Counted from the first letter of the stretch, positions 53,773 through 63,711 are shown. The stretch is DNA of 64,000 nucleotides from Ignavibacteria bacterium UBA7675 (GCA_002483085.1 DLHF01000052.1:1-64000), one strand, 5' to 3'. Program-made: numbers and translations. The notes: a model not told the origin generated them from the letters alone.

Positions 53773-56700
53773 ATGGGTTTACTTACACGCTGTTCCCGCG
53801 TTTTCTCTCGCCTCATTGCTCTCCCTCTTGTTTCTTTAGTATGTGCTCTTCCAGTATCCGCAGGCCAGTCCGAAGGTGGGATACGGCTGGAAGTAATGGG
53901 CAGTTATTCTACAGGCTCTTTTGGCAGTGGGGCTGCTGAAATATCGGCCTACGATGCTACAACGCGTCGTCTGTTCATGATTAATGCTCTCTCGGCCAAG
54001 GTAGATGTTATCAACATCGCCGATCCTACTGTTCCTACGCTTCTGTTCCAGATTGATGTGAGCGCTTATGGCGCTGGTATCAACAGTGTGGCCGTACACA
54101 ATGGTGTGGTTGCTGTTGCCGTGGAGAATGCTGTAAAGCAAAACAATGGTAAAGTAGTGTTCTACTCGGTTAATGGGGATTTTCTGAGCCAAGTAGAAGT
54201 AGGTGCTCTTCCCGACATGCTTACGTTTACACCCGATGGCACAAAAGTGTTGGTGGCCAATGAAGGTGAACCGAATGATGCTTATACGGTCGATCCCGAA
54301 GGCTCAGTCAGTGTTATTGATGTCTCCCGTGGTGCAGCCAATGTGGTTCAGTCGGATGTTCGTACCGCTGGATTTACCGCATTCAACAATGCAACACTGG
54401 AACCGAGTATCAGAATCTTTGGCCCGAATGCGAGTGTAGCGCAAGACCTCGAACCGGAATACATTACGATTTCTCCTGATTCCAAAACCGCATGGGTGAC
54501 GCTTCAGGAAGGCAATGCGATTGGTGTGATTGATATAGAAACAGCGACAGTGACATCACTGAAAGGTCTTGGATTTAAGAATCACAACCTGCCGGGTAAT
54601 GGCTTGGACGCCAGCGACCGGGACAATGGTACCAACATACGGAACTGGCCAGTGAAGGGTATCTACATGCCCGATGCTATCGCTTCCTACACCGTAGGTG
54701 GCCAAACCTACCTTGTAACAGCCAACGAAGGTGATTCTCGCGACTACTCTGGCTTTGCGGAAGAGTCGCGCGTGAGTGCACTGACGCTCGATCCGACGGC
54801 GTTTCCGTCTTCGAGTAATTTTAAGAATAATGCAAACCTCGGACGCCTGACAGTGACAAAAACACTGGGCGATACCGATCGCGATGGCGATTACGACGAG
54901 TTGTACGCTTTAGGTGCTCGTTCGTTCTCAGTGTGGTCAACCAGTGCCTCGCTGATCTGGGACAGTGGCGACCAGTTTGAAAAGCGCGTGGCTCAAGAGC
55001 TGCCGTCGTACTTCAACTCCGACAATGCGGGGAACAACAGCTTTGATACACGGAGCGACAACAAGGGTCCAGAACCCGAGGGTGTTACCATCGGCCAGAT
55101 TGGCGATAGTGTGTACGCGTTTGTTGGTCTTGAGCGCGTCGGTGGAGTGATGGTGTACAATATCACAAACCCTGCTGCCCCGACGTTTGTGCAGTATATC
55201 AACCCGCGCGACTTTACCGCAAGCGATCCGACAAAGGCGGGGGATTTAGGCCCGGAAGGAATCTTCTTTATACCACGCTCACAAAGCCCGACCAAGCGCG
55301 ATCTGGTGGTGGTGTCGAATGAAGTGAGTGGAACCGTGACAATTTATCAGGTGATGCCTCAACTTACCGCAGCAAGTGCTACCAAAGTGAAAACCTACGA
55401 GCTTCGCACAACCCCTTCGATTGGCACATATAGTGGCATGGCTTTCTACGAAGGTGGTGCTTCCGGTCTTGAGCGCGTGTACGGCAAAGCTGATGAGTTC
55501 ATGATAGTCACCGACCGCGGTCCGAACGTGGATGCGACGAGCAATCCATTGGCCAATGGCAAGACTACGATTTTCTTCCCGTTCCCGAACTACGCACCGA
55601 AAATGCTGCACGTGAAAGCCGAAGGCGATTCGCTGCGAGTTCTGTCGATGACAACGCTGAAGCGCCCGGACGGCAGCAATGCAAGCGGCCTTCCGAACCC
55701 GTCGAATGCTGGTGGTACAGGCGAAGTAGCATGGAGCAGCACCACCGGTACGGTTGTAGCTGCTGATGCTTGGGGTATCGACTCCGAGGGCCTTGTAGAA
55801 GGAAACAACAATGACTACTGGCTGTGTGAAGAATATGGTGCAACGGTATGGAACATAGAAAAGAGCACAGGTCGTGTAATCAACCGCTACACGCCGTTTG
55901 GCGCATCGCCGAACAACATTGCGATTCCGCCGGTGTTCTCCAAACGCCGTCCGAACCGAGGCTTTGAGGGTGTAGCGATGACACCATCGGGCAAAGTGTA
56001 TGCAATTGTTCAAGGTCCGTTGTACAACCCGACCAGTGGTGTTGGCAATACATCGCGTCTGCACAGAATTTTAGAGATTGATCCGGTGAGCAACACGACG
56101 CGGATGTTCGCCTACGAACACGATGCAGCAATTGGGCAGATTCGCGGTCAGGACTGGAAGATCGGCGACTTGGTTGCCGTGAACAACAACGAGTTTCTGG
56201 TGATCGAGCACGCCGAGCGCAACGGCTGGAACTTCAAGAATGTGTACAAGATTAACATCAGCAACGCAACTCCGATCACATCCGAGAGCTTTGGTGGTTT
56301 AACCTACGAACAGTTGAACGACGCAGCAGGTGCGATGAACAATGGTATCGTACCTGTGACAAAGACACTGCTGTTGGACCTTATCGAGAGCAACTGGAAT
56401 CCCCAGCACGACAAACCGGAAGGTATCGTGATCCTCGACAACAGAACCATTGGCGTGATCAACGACAACGACTACGGTATTACTTCTCCCAACCTCGACG
56501 GGCAGATCGAGCCTACGGGCAAGACCTCCTCGCTGTATGTGTACTCATTACCCGCAGACAAACAACTGAACTATGTTGCACCGAAACGCCTCATGGCAAC
56601 TAATGTAGATTTCGGACGCACTGGCCAGGTAAAACGCATAACAACGACAGTACGGAATACTTCCAATACTGAGTCGATAAGCGCAACATCAGCCGGAATC

Positions 56701-59010
56701 ACAGGCAATGGTGCGTACAGCTATCGTGTCTACCAGCCTACGACAACAACTGTACCGCCGATCACAACAACAGTAGCCACGGGCGCAACCGTTTCCTTTG
56801 ATGTTGTATTTGGGCAGCAGGGAATCAGCGCTGCAGGTCGCCAGAATGCTATCTGGACGCTGTCGCACACCGCGAAAAACCCAGCTCTGAAAGTTGAGTT
56901 TACAGGCTACTTCGCGAGCCTTACGGCACAGCAAGATGCTGCAAACCTTCTTGCTCCCGGTGCTGCACTGAAAATAGGCGATGTGTATGTAAATGGCGTA
57001 GGGCCGTCGATACAGGCGTTCAAGAACTTCTCGCTTGCTCCTGACTCCACGCTTCCTGCTGATGCTCCGATCATTGTACAGTCGTACTCGATCACAGGTC
57101 CCGACGCTTCGAGCTTTAGTGTTGGTTCCGGACTTTCCGCCGGTATGCCGCTGTCGGCAGCGCAAAATGTGGTAGTGCAGTACAGTGGTATTGCAGCAAC
57201 GCCGGGAGTAAAGCATGCTACATTGGTAATTAACCACACGGCTGCAAACGGACCGAGTATCTCGATTCCGTTAGAAGCGCGCGTAGGTCGTTCTGTCCTT
57301 GCAGCTCCTACGCTTGTTCAGCTTCCTTCGGCACAGGTAGGACAGGGTTATACATCGGCTTATGACAATGTGAAGCTCGTCCCGCTCGCCGAAGGCGCAT
57401 TTTCCAATGTAACAATGACAGGCGTACCATCTCTTGCGGGTGTGGATGCTTCCAGAATGGAAATTGCAACGAATAGCGGCAGATATTATATCGCAGGTAG
57501 ATTCGACGGCATGGGCAATGTGGTGGTTGCGGGTGATGGCACTCTTACCAATGCTGCAAACTGGCTGGCTACACCGCTCACAATTACTCCGCAGCAGCCC
57601 GTACTTGTAGCAGTGCGCATGAAGCAAGCGGATGCAGGTACGCAGGTTGGAACCTACAACGCAGAGCTGACACTGGCTTCTTCCGTTATCTCGGATGCTG
57701 AGAATGCTCTTATTGCTACTCTTGTTGGCGAAGTGGTTACCGATCCGAATGCAGCTCCTAATGCCATTGCCTTTGGCGATGTTCCGGTAGGTACGTGGGC
57801 ATTACGCACTCTTACACTGCACAGTGACAACGCTGGCTGGGCAACGCTTACAGTTCCTGCCAACAACAACTTTACATTTGCCGATGGCTCGAAGATCCAG
57901 ACTGTGTATGTGCAGGAGGGATCTGTTCCGACCAATCTCGAAGTGAAGTTTGCTCCGGCTACAGGTGGGGCGCAGTTTGCGTCGATGGCCATTGCAGGTG
58001 TACTCAATACAACTATTAACATCTCCGGTAATGGCCAGATGCCGCTGCTCTCGCTGGTGGAATTTACGGAGAATAGCACGCTGGTTTCCACGCTGAACTT
58101 TGGCTCTCTTGGCGTGGGGCAGACGATGACCAAAACCGTTACTATCCGCAATAGCAATGCTGGTCCGGTAACGATCAGCACAGTATTCCGCAGTGGCTCT
58201 GAAGCTACGCAATACTCGGCTGGCATGCCGTCGTCGATGACTATCGAGGGCAATGGTGGTACGGCAACACTTCCCGTGTCGTTTGTCCCGACCTCGGTAA
58301 CACCTTCGCTGAAGAGTGCAGTGGTCAATGTTACTTTCGGCAATGGGATAGGTACGAAATCGTTTGGCGTAAGCGGCAATGCTGCTACGGCATCGCAGCC
58401 CGGTACCATCGTGCTTTCGCCTGCTACATGGAACTTTGGCACAGCGACCTCGACAAAGACATTTACCATTACGAATAACCGCACAACATCCGTTTCTCTT
58501 GCAGGTGTGTTTATCAGTTATGGTTCGGCTAATTTCAGTGTGGTCGATGCTTCGTCCACATTCCCCCGCACTTTGGCAGCCAATGGTGGAAGCACAACAG
58601 TAACGCTGCACTACACGAACACCGGTTCTCCGGCAATGGGCTCGGCTATCTTCTACATACCCGGTGTGTCGGTGTATCCTACGGCTACATTGCAGGGTGG
58701 CAACTTTAGCCGTTCCTCGGCTGAACAGCCTGTAGCTGGATTTTCCAATTTGGAACTGCAAGGCAACATGCCGAACCCGGTCGAGACCTCAACTGATGTG
58801 CGCTTCCGTCTGCACCAGCCTGCGAGCACAGTAGCTCTGCGTGTGTACGACCGCACAGGTGCCCTTGTAAGCGCGCTGAATGCCGGTACACGTGCAGCAG
58901 GTGAGCACACGATTACAGTAGACGCAGCAGATATTGCAGCAGGAACCTACTACTACACAGTAGAGGCCGATGGCGAGCAGCAAAGCGGAATGATGGTGAT
59001 TGTAAAATAA
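53773..59010 (+). CDS. T9SS-secreted choice-of-anchor I / phytase-esterase-like protein
   Basis: The 1745-residue protein starts with a signal peptide (ending LPVSAGQ). Residues about 35-540 match the choice-of-anchor I beta-propeller type (MINALSAKVDVINIADPTVPTLLFQIDV, MLTFTPDGTKVLVANEGEPNDAYTVDPEGSVSVIDV, PEGVTIGQIGD). Residues about 545-930 resemble the esterase-like domain of phytase (DEFMIVTDRGPNVD, VAADAWGIDSEGLVEGNNNDYWLCEEYGATVWNIEK, NRGFEGVAMTPSGKVYAIVQGPL, DKPEGIVILDN). Several choice-of-anchor D Ig-like repeats follow (940-1660), then a T9SS sorting domain (NMPNPVETSTDVRF...YYYTVEADGEQ). It may be a surface phosphatase-like enzyme. Base composition matches neighbours. Confidence 0.88.
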   Translation: MGLLTRCSRVFSRLIALPLVSLVCALPVSAGQSEGGIRLEVMGSYSTGSFGSGAAEISAYDATTRRLFMINALSAKVDVINIADPTVPTLLFQIDVSAYGAGINSVAVHNGVVAVAVENAVKQNNGKVVFYSVNGDFLSQVEVGALPDMLTFTPDGTKVLVANEGEPNDAYTVDPEGSVSVIDVSRGAANVVQSDVRTAGFTAFNNATLEPSIRIFGPNASVAQDLEPEYITISPDSKTAWVTLQEGNAIGVIDIETATVTSLKGLGFKNHNLPGNGLDASDRDNGTNIRNWPVKGIYMPDAIASYTVGGQTYLVTANEGDSRDYSGFAEESRVSALTLDPTAFPSSSNFKNNANLGRLTVTKTLGDTDRDGDYDELYALGARSFSVWSTSASLIWDSGDQFEKRVAQELPSYFNSDNAGNNSFDTRSDNKGPEPEGVTIGQIGDSVYAFVGLERVGGVMVYNITNPAAPTFVQYINPRDFTASDPTKAGDLGPEGIFFIPRSQSPTKRDLVVVSNEVSGTVTIYQVMPQLTAASATKVKTYELRTTPSIGTYSGMAFYEGGASGLERVYGKADEFMIVTDRGPNVDATSNPLANGKTTIFFPFPNYAPKMLHVKAEGDSLRVLSMTTLKRPDGSNASGLPNPSNAGGTGEVAWSSTTGTVVAADAWGIDSEGLVEGNNNDYWLCEEYGATVWNIEKSTGRVINRYTPFGASPNNIAIPPVFSKRRPNRGFEGVAMTPSGKVYAIVQGPLYNPTSGVGNTSRLHRILEIDPVSNTTRMFAYEHDAAIGQIRGQDWKIGDLVAVNNNEFLVIEHAERNGWNFKNVYKINISNATPITSESFGGLTYEQLNDAAGAMNNGIVPVTKTLLLDLIESNWNPQHDKPEGIVILDNRTIGVINDNDYGITSPNLDGQIEPTGKTSSLYVYSLPADKQLNYVAPKRLMATNVDFGRTGQVKRITTTVRNTSNTESISATSAGITGNGAYSYRVYQPTTTTVPPITTTVATGATVSFDVVFGQQGISAAGRQNAIWTLSHTAKNPALKVEFTGYFASLTAQQDAANLLAPGAALKIGDVYVNGVGPSIQAFKNFSLAPDSTLPADAPIIVQSYSITGPDASSFSVGSGLSAGMPLSAAQNVVVQYSGIAATPGVKHATLVINHTAANGPSISIPLEARVGRSVLAAPTLVQLPSAQVGQGYTSAYDNVKLVPLAEGAFSNVTMTGVPSLAGVDASRMEIATNSGRYYIAGRFDGMGNVVVAGDGTLTNAANWLATPLTITPQQPVLVAVRMKQADAGTQVGTYNAELTLASSVISDAENALIATLVGEVVTDPNAAPNAIAFGDVPVGTWALRTLTLHSDNAGWATLTVPANNNFTFADGSKIQTVYVQEGSVPTNLEVKFAPATGGAQFASMAIAGVLNTTINISGNGQMPLLSLVEFTENSTLVSTLNFGSLGVGQTMTKTVTIRNSNAGPVTISTVFRSGSEATQYSAGMPSSMTIEGNGGTATLPVSFVPTSVTPSLKSAVVNVTFGNGIGTKSFGVSGNAATASQPGTIVLSPATWNFGTATSTKTFTITNNRTTSVSLAGVFISYGSANFSVVDASSTFPRTLAANGGSTTVTLHYTNTGSPAMGSAIFYIPGVSVYPTATLQGGNFSRSSAEQPVAGFSNLELQGNMPNPVETSTDVRFRLHQPASTVALRVYDRTGALVSALNAGTRAAGEHTITVDAADIAAGTYYYTVEADGEQQSGMMVIVK

Positions 59011-59034
59011 TCTCGCGCTCCATACTCCATACAG

Positions 59035-59067
59035 GTGGCACTGCTGAAAGGCGGTGCCACTTTTTTT
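59035..59067 (+). terminator. Rho-independent terminator
   Basis: A 7-bp stem (GTGGCAC/GTGCCAC, 12-base loop) is followed by seven Ts, 24 bases past the stop of the T9SS protein. Confidence 0.85.
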
Positions 59068-59103
59068 GTGGGAAAAGGATGGGGCGATTGGGGATGGAGG
59101 ATC

Positions 59104-59125
59104 ACGCGGTGAGACTATCGTAAGA
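59104..59125 (+). repeat. Block C fragment
   Basis: ACGCGGTGAGACTATCGTAA followed by GAACATGC resembles GCGGCGGGAAGTTATCGTAG followed by GAACGATGC at 63.83 kb. It marks the left edge of the A/T-rich restriction-modification locus. Confidence 0.35.
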
Positions 59126-59182
59126 ACATGCTATATAAATATGAAGGCCAGAGATGCAGAGTACACTGTGCAAGTAAATAGT

Positions 59183-60293
59183 CTATATGTCAGCGATTCC
59201 AAATGATAGCTGTCCATTAGATTCTTCTGTTTCTCTATCCTTGCGCCGCCGAGCGAAACGAAGATATTCTGATTCGAGTCCTAAATCAATGCTTAAAGCA
59301 TGTAGATTAAGGCGTTTGAGTACTTCAATCGTGATAGGCCGTTTGTCAGACCAAAAAATCATCGATTCCAAGAACTGCTGGGCAGGTTCCGAATTCAACA
59401 GATGTTCCAGAAAATGCGCTTCCGATTCCGACCAGCATGGTATAAAATATACAGTATCATCCAATACCACTGGTTTCTCCTGATATGGTGCTATTATTTT
59501 GAATGAAAGTTTTTTATAAAAACCTGAAATGGCAATCTTCCATCTAGCGAACGAATAAGAACCCACGCCGAAGATTGAATACTTGGGTCTATTCCGATAA
59601 ATGGCACTTGCCCTCTTTGCAAATATATGGGCGTGTTCTTCGAGGTACGGAAGCACCGAAATGCTTTTGTGCGTCAATCATAAATATTTTCGTACTGGAA
59701 ACTGCCAGTTTGTTTTTCCATAGATGGAGCAGAACTTTTCGTGCAACGGCTGTTTTACACAGGACTGCAATGAGCCCGCAACGCCCCTTGAGCCAGTTGA
59801 TATACTGTAGTAGCATCCATTCCGATATGTCAAAATTGCTTTTACCCGTAATAGCTTCATAGCCACGGCGTTGCTCGAAATTCGATTTGTGAGGTAGATT
59901 GCTGCTTGATAGTAAACCCAATTCGGAGCTTGTGACCCAAGGAGGGTTCCCAGTTATGAGAATTGGTTGTGGTAGATTGTCGAGCAGTTTGCTCCAGTCC
60001 GTAAAAAAGAAATCAGAGTGTATGAGCTGGATATTACATCTGGGAGTCAAAAGAGCAATTTGCTGTTTGAGTTCGGAGAGATATTGCTCTTTGATTTCTA
60101 CTCCTACAAACTGTCGAGCCTGTGGATAGGCGTAGGAGGCAGCTACTAAAAAAGCGCCTTTCCCGCAGGTGGGTTCGAGAACTGTTTGTGGATGGAAATC
60201 TAGGGAGCAGACTGTTTGTAAGGAGGCTGTGGCCAGCGACACAGGTGTCTGAAAATCGCCATATTCCCACTTTTCTTTTGTTTTGCGTGCCAT
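59183..60293 (-). pseudogene. Type II DNA (adenine-N6) methyltransferase, broken by an internal deletion and frameshift
   Basis: The 5' part (60293 to about 59641) encodes motif I as VLEPTCGKGAF and the catalytic motif IV NPPW (TGNPPWVTSSELG), ending at KHFGAS. The 3' part, in another frame from about 59655 to 59183, encodes IYRNRPKYSIFGVGSYSFARWKIAISG... and LDDTVYFIPC...KRPITIEVLKRL, the usual C-terminal region of this methyltransferase family. In relatives these two parts are separated by a target-recognition segment of roughly 100 or more residues that is missing here. The frame also shifts at the junction, so the enzyme is very probably dead. The codon and base usage is A/T-rich. It starts four bases past the nuclease pseudogene. 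Confidence 0.8.
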
Positions 60294-60297
60294 AGTG

Positions 60298-60946
60298 TCA
60301 CCTTATCCGATAAATACCGTCTACATTGCCTGCTTCTCGAATTACATGACCATATTGAAGTCTCCATTGCAGCGCATTAGAGATCGTTAGATATCCCTGC
60401 TGAGGGGGTGTTTGCATTATAGCTTCTGCGATTGCGTTTGCTTCAATATCATCAATAGGTAAGTTTCTGTCCTGCATAAATGCCATAATATCGTCCAGAT
60501 TTCCATTCTCGTTCAGAATCCTGATAATTCCTCTGGTTGTCTGGAAGTCAGCCGTTTTTTTCTGCTCAACAAATATCGTATGCTGTATAGCAAGACGGCT
60601 TGTACGATTTTGTTGGTCGTCTATTTTATCATAAACAAACACCAGTAGATGGTAACCTAAGGAATATCTTCTGCCGAGCAGACCTATAAGGGCATGATGA
60701 CTGTGGCTGCCGACTGATAGTTACCTTCATATCTACGTTGATACTGGGAAAATCAATCCCAAAAGCAGAATTTCCCTGCTGATATGTATAGCTTGATGCT
60801 ATAGGCTGCATAAATTTGTGCTCGACGTAGGTGCCAACTGCCTTACCATCGGTAACACCATAGAGACGTGGTTCGTCATGAGTGCTTTCTATATCAGCAA
60901 AATGCGCCGCTTCTGTAAGTAATGTTGCTATAGTAAGCTCGTTCAT
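60298..60946 (-). pseudogene. Type II restriction endonuclease with a frameshift
   Basis: The 5' part (60946 to about 60662) encodes MNELTIATLLTEAAHFAD..., then a PD-(D/E)xK-like core GIDFPSINVDMKVT (Asp65, Asp71, Lys73), then PQSSCPYRSARQKIF. At about 60661 one extra base (or two missing) breaks the frame. The other frame resumes LGYHLLVFVYDKIDD and runs to 60298 with YGHVIREAGNVDGIYRI at the end. Joined, the product would be about 215 residues. The recognition sequence is unknown. It is adjacent to the methyltransferase pseudogene on the same strand and equally A/T-rich. A single-base assembly error is possible here, unlike in the methyltransferase. Confidence 0.78.
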
Positions 60947-61202
60947 ATTTCTTATGTTACCGTGAATTGGGAAGGTCTTGTTGTTGTACTCACTATTCAG
61001 TGAATCTTTCCAAAATACTATTCTTGTTAAAGATATCAGGGCAAACATATCTAAATTTTTCAGTGCCGTTCTTTGAAGAATTTAGCCAATACACTGAATT
61101 GCATTGAAAACTTGCGATAGTTTCACCCTTGAAATTTTCTCAATTTCGAGGAGTCAAATCCAACTGTATTTGCCCTGCTAAAAATAGCACTATCGTCGAC
61201 AC

Positions 61203-61265
61203 CAATGCTCAGGCGGCAGACGGGCTGAATAACCTGCGGCGGCTGTGCTGCGCGGTGCGGAGACC
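61203..61265 (+). repeat. Dispersed intergenic repeat, family B, copy 4
   Basis: CAATGCTCAGGCGG, ACGGGCTGAATAACC and GTGCTGCGCGGTGCGGAGACC follow the family order. Confidence 0.6.
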
Positions 61266-61322
61266 AAGCGTAGAGACGCCAATCAGGCGTCTCCATCGAA
61301 GGCCGAAGCGCCCATATACGAC

Positions 61323-61344
61323 AAGGCGCCCCGGAGAGCGCCTT
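61323..61344 (-). terminator. Terminator-like hairpin downstream of kmo
   Basis: A 7-bp stem (AAGGCGC/GCGCCTT, 8-base loop) lies 34 bases after the kmo stop on the minus strand. The following T-run is weak (TTGT). Confidence 0.4.
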
Positions 61345-61377
61345 TGCTATTGTCGATATTTTGTTAGACCAGCACCA

Positions 61378-62826
61378 TCAATACCGCTTCATAAACTCGT
61401 GGATGCGCTCTTCAAACTCTGGTGTATTCCATACTTCTTCGAGATGCGGGTAGTCCATAAGCTCGGCCATGAAGATATCCTGCTTTTTGCCTTCGCTCCA
61501 TGCCTCGAAGTACGACTTGTCGGAGAATGTCACCATCGAATACAAAGGCAGATAGCGCTCGGGGTACAGCGAGTGGATTTTCTTTTCAATTTTTTTGCGG
61601 AGGATAAAGTGCGGGTCGGCCACGAGGTCGCGCATTTCAATGAAGTTGTTTACTGCGAGCTCGGCAATGGCATCGGTGTTCGGCTTGCGCTGCTGCTGGT
61701 AGACAGGCAGTGTCTGCGCCCAGTCGTCGTTGTTGTCGGCGAGCAGTTCGGCAAATATGCGCGCGTCTTCAAATCCCGCATTCATACCTTGCCCGAAAAA
61801 CGGCACTATGGCGTGGGCTGCATCGCCGATGAGAGCCACCTTGTCGCCGTGAATCCACGGATAGCACCGCACGGTGACAAGCGAAGACGTTGGGTTGCCG
61901 AAGAAATCTTCTATTAGCGTGGGCATGAGCGGAACGGCGTCGGGGAACACGGCATTAAAAAACTCGATAACGTCGTCGGCGGTGCGCAGCGTGTCGAACG
62001 AAGGTATTCCTTCAAACGGAAAAAAGAGTGTGCAGGTAAAGCTACCGTCTATATTGGGCAGGGCAATAAGCATGTAGTTGCCGCGCGGCCATATATGCAG
62101 GGCATTTTTCTCCATGCGCCAGCCGCCAGTCTCGTCGGGCGGAATGTGCAATTCCTTATAGCCGTAGTTGAGGTAGTCCTGCGAGTAGTCGAATCGGTCG
62201 GTTTTCAGCATTTTCCAGCGCACTGCCGAGAAAGCACCGTCGGCGCCAATAATATGCCCGGCTTGTACTGTGTGCTCTTCGCCAGTATCCTCGCTATAAA
62301 ATTCAAGCGTAGCGCTATCGAGATCGACATCGGTGCAGCGCTGGTTGAAATGGTAAGCCACATTGGGCTGCGACTCGGCGAGGTTCATAAGCTCCATGTT
62401 CAGCCCGCCGCGCGATACTGAGTAGATAGCTTGATGGCTTTCGGTGCCATAGGGCTGGAAATCCAATGTGCCGTTGAGGTTGTGTACCATTCGGCCTTTC
62501 ATTGGAATAGCTACAGGGCGCAAAGCGTCGGCAATGCCCGCCGCTTCGAGGGCTTTCCAGCCTCGGTCGGAGAGTGCCAGATTGATCGAACGGCCAGCGC
62601 TGATCGTCTCGCGCCGCATGTCCGGGCGGCGTTCAAAGACATCTACTTTGTAGCCGCGCTTTGCCAGAAGAATAGAGAGCAGCGAGCCCACAAGACCAGC
62701 GCCTGCAATAGCGACGTGAGGGGAACCGCCAGGCAGAGGTGCCGCCGCAGTCTGTGGTTGTGGCACAGCTTCGCCCTGCTGCTGTTGCTCAATTGTGTCG
62801 GGGTTAGATACTGTCGTTGTCGGCAT
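61378..62826 (-). CDS. kmo: Kynurenine 3-monooxygenase
   Basis: Kmo hydroxylates L-kynurenine with FAD and NADPH, in tryptophan degradation or de novo NAD synthesis. The 482-residue protein starts with about 37 unconserved Gln/Pro/Ala-rich residues. It then has the FAD motif VAIAGAGLVGSLLSILLAKRGYKVDVFERRPDMR, the family's GRSINLALSDRGWKAL, SVSRGGLNMELMNLA, IIGADGAFSAVRWKML, and GDAAHAIVPFFGQGMNAGFEDARI. The C-terminal hydrophobic helix of eukaryotic Kmo is absent, as expected in bacteria. The ATG at 62826 is used; the longer frame adds 67 unconserved residues. No other kynurenine gene is adjacent. Confidence 0.94.
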   Translation of the reverse strand: MPTTTVSNPDTIEQQQQGEAVPQPQTAAAPLPGGSPHVAIAGAGLVGSLLSILLAKRGYKVDVFERRPDMRRETISAGRSINLALSDRGWKALEAAGIADALRPVAIPMKGRMVHNLNGTLDFQPYGTESHQAIYSVSRGGLNMELMNLAESQPNVAYHFNQRCTDVDLDSATLEFYSEDTGEEHTVQAGHIIGADGAFSAVRWKMLKTDRFDYSQDYLNYGYKELHIPPDETGGWRMEKNALHIWPRGNYMLIALPNIDGSFTCTLFFPFEGIPSFDTLRTADDVIEFFNAVFPDAVPLMPTLIEDFFGNPTSSLVTVRCYPWIHGDKVALIGDAAHAIVPFFGQGMNAGFEDARIFAELLADNNDDWAQTLPVYQQQRKPNTDAIAELAVNNFIEMRDLVADPHFILRKKIEKKIHSLYPERYLPLYSMVTFSDKSYFEAWSEGKKQDIFMAELMDYPHLEEVWNTPEFEERIHEFMKRY

Positions 62827-62920
62827 ACGCAAATCCTCGCTATGATAATGTCGGAAACGCTTCGGCTCTATCGAGGCCGGTAGTACAAAAATACCTGTTT
62901 TTGCGTGATTAATCAGAGCT

Positions 62921-63586
62921 CTAAAAGAAAAAAGAAGCAGTAAGTGCCACCGAACTGATACTTTTGTCATTTGGCGCGGATTCTGTGTATTCTGTGCCGT
63001 CGTACACAGAGCGATAGCGTACTTCACGCATGGCAGGTTGTGCTGCCCGCCAGTAGCAACAATCGAAGCCTACTCGGCTGCCTGCTATGGCAAAGCTGGT
63101 GCCTACTCCAAGCACGGTCCCCCATTCCACAGATGTTCCTCCCGGTTCGATGGGAAAACTATGGTCGAGCGGGGTGTATGCCGAAGCACCTACAACTACT
63201 GCTCCGTAGAGTCCTATGGTAAGCGCCATAGTAAACGATTCGCTCTGCACTGCCAAAAATCGCGCGCTTACCGGCAGGCTTATATAGTGCAGCACTATGT
63301 CTGTTTGTAAAAATTCCGGACCTTCATCCCATCCCGGGTCGTCGTACCGAGTAAAATACGTTGTGTAGAGCATGCCCCTATGCGTGTAGAGCAGTTCTGT
63401 ACGGATGTCGAGCTTCGGGTCGGCAGCAATGTCGCAAGCCAGACCACCAGTGATGCTTGCAACTGACGGATCCGAGCCTGTTCGGGCAGAAGAGAACGCT
63501 GCTCCTACAGTAATGCCGGGCCGGATCTGTGCCGAAAGATGAGCTGCACACAGAAGTAGTACGAATGTATAAATGATGAGTCTCAT
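62921..63586 (-). CDS. Outer-membrane beta-barrel protein (PorT-like)
   Basis: A signal peptide (ending AAHLSAQ) precedes alternating strands: GITVGAAFSSART, GGLACDIAADPKLDIRTELLYTHRGM, HYISLPVSARFL and ALTIGLYGAVVVGAS. The end is in the hydrophobic aromatic strand SSVALTASFFF, as in outer-membrane barrels. The 221-residue size fits an eight-strand barrel of the PorT/OmpW-like type common in Bacteroidota. The cargo or ligand is unknown. Confidence 0.8.
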   Translation of the reverse strand: MRLIIYTFVLLLCAAHLSAQIRPGITVGAAFSSARTGSDPSVASITGGLACDIAADPKLDIRTELLYTHRGMLYTTYFTRYDDPGWDEGPEFLQTDIVLHYISLPVSARFLAVQSESFTMALTIGLYGAVVVGASAYTPLDHSFPIEPGGTSVEWGTVLGVGTSFAIAGSRVGFDCCYWRAAQPAMREVRYRSVYDGTEYTESAPNDKSISSVALTASFFF

Positions 63587-63711
63587 AGTGTTGGTCTACT
63601 GCTACTGTTGGTGTAGTTCGATGCTGTTGTTGGCTATAGACAGTCGAGTAGTGGTTTGGTTACAGGCACGGCTCGAGCGTGTAGCCGGGAATCGACGGTA
63701 TGGGAAATGTC

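Larger units (their letters stand above)
60947..61377. other. 431-base intergenic region with repeats and hairpins
   Basis: The region holds family B copy 4, a perfect 8-bp hairpin at 61273-61293 (GAGACGCC/GGCGTCTC, loop AATCA) and a terminator-like hairpin. The first 200 bases are the A/T-rich upstream part of the restriction locus. No gene is supported. Confidence 0.45.

Noticed and set aside
57802..58761. 319-residue minus-strand frame opposite the large T9SS gene
   Set aside because: It is a shadow of a repetitive coding sequence with no motif of its own.
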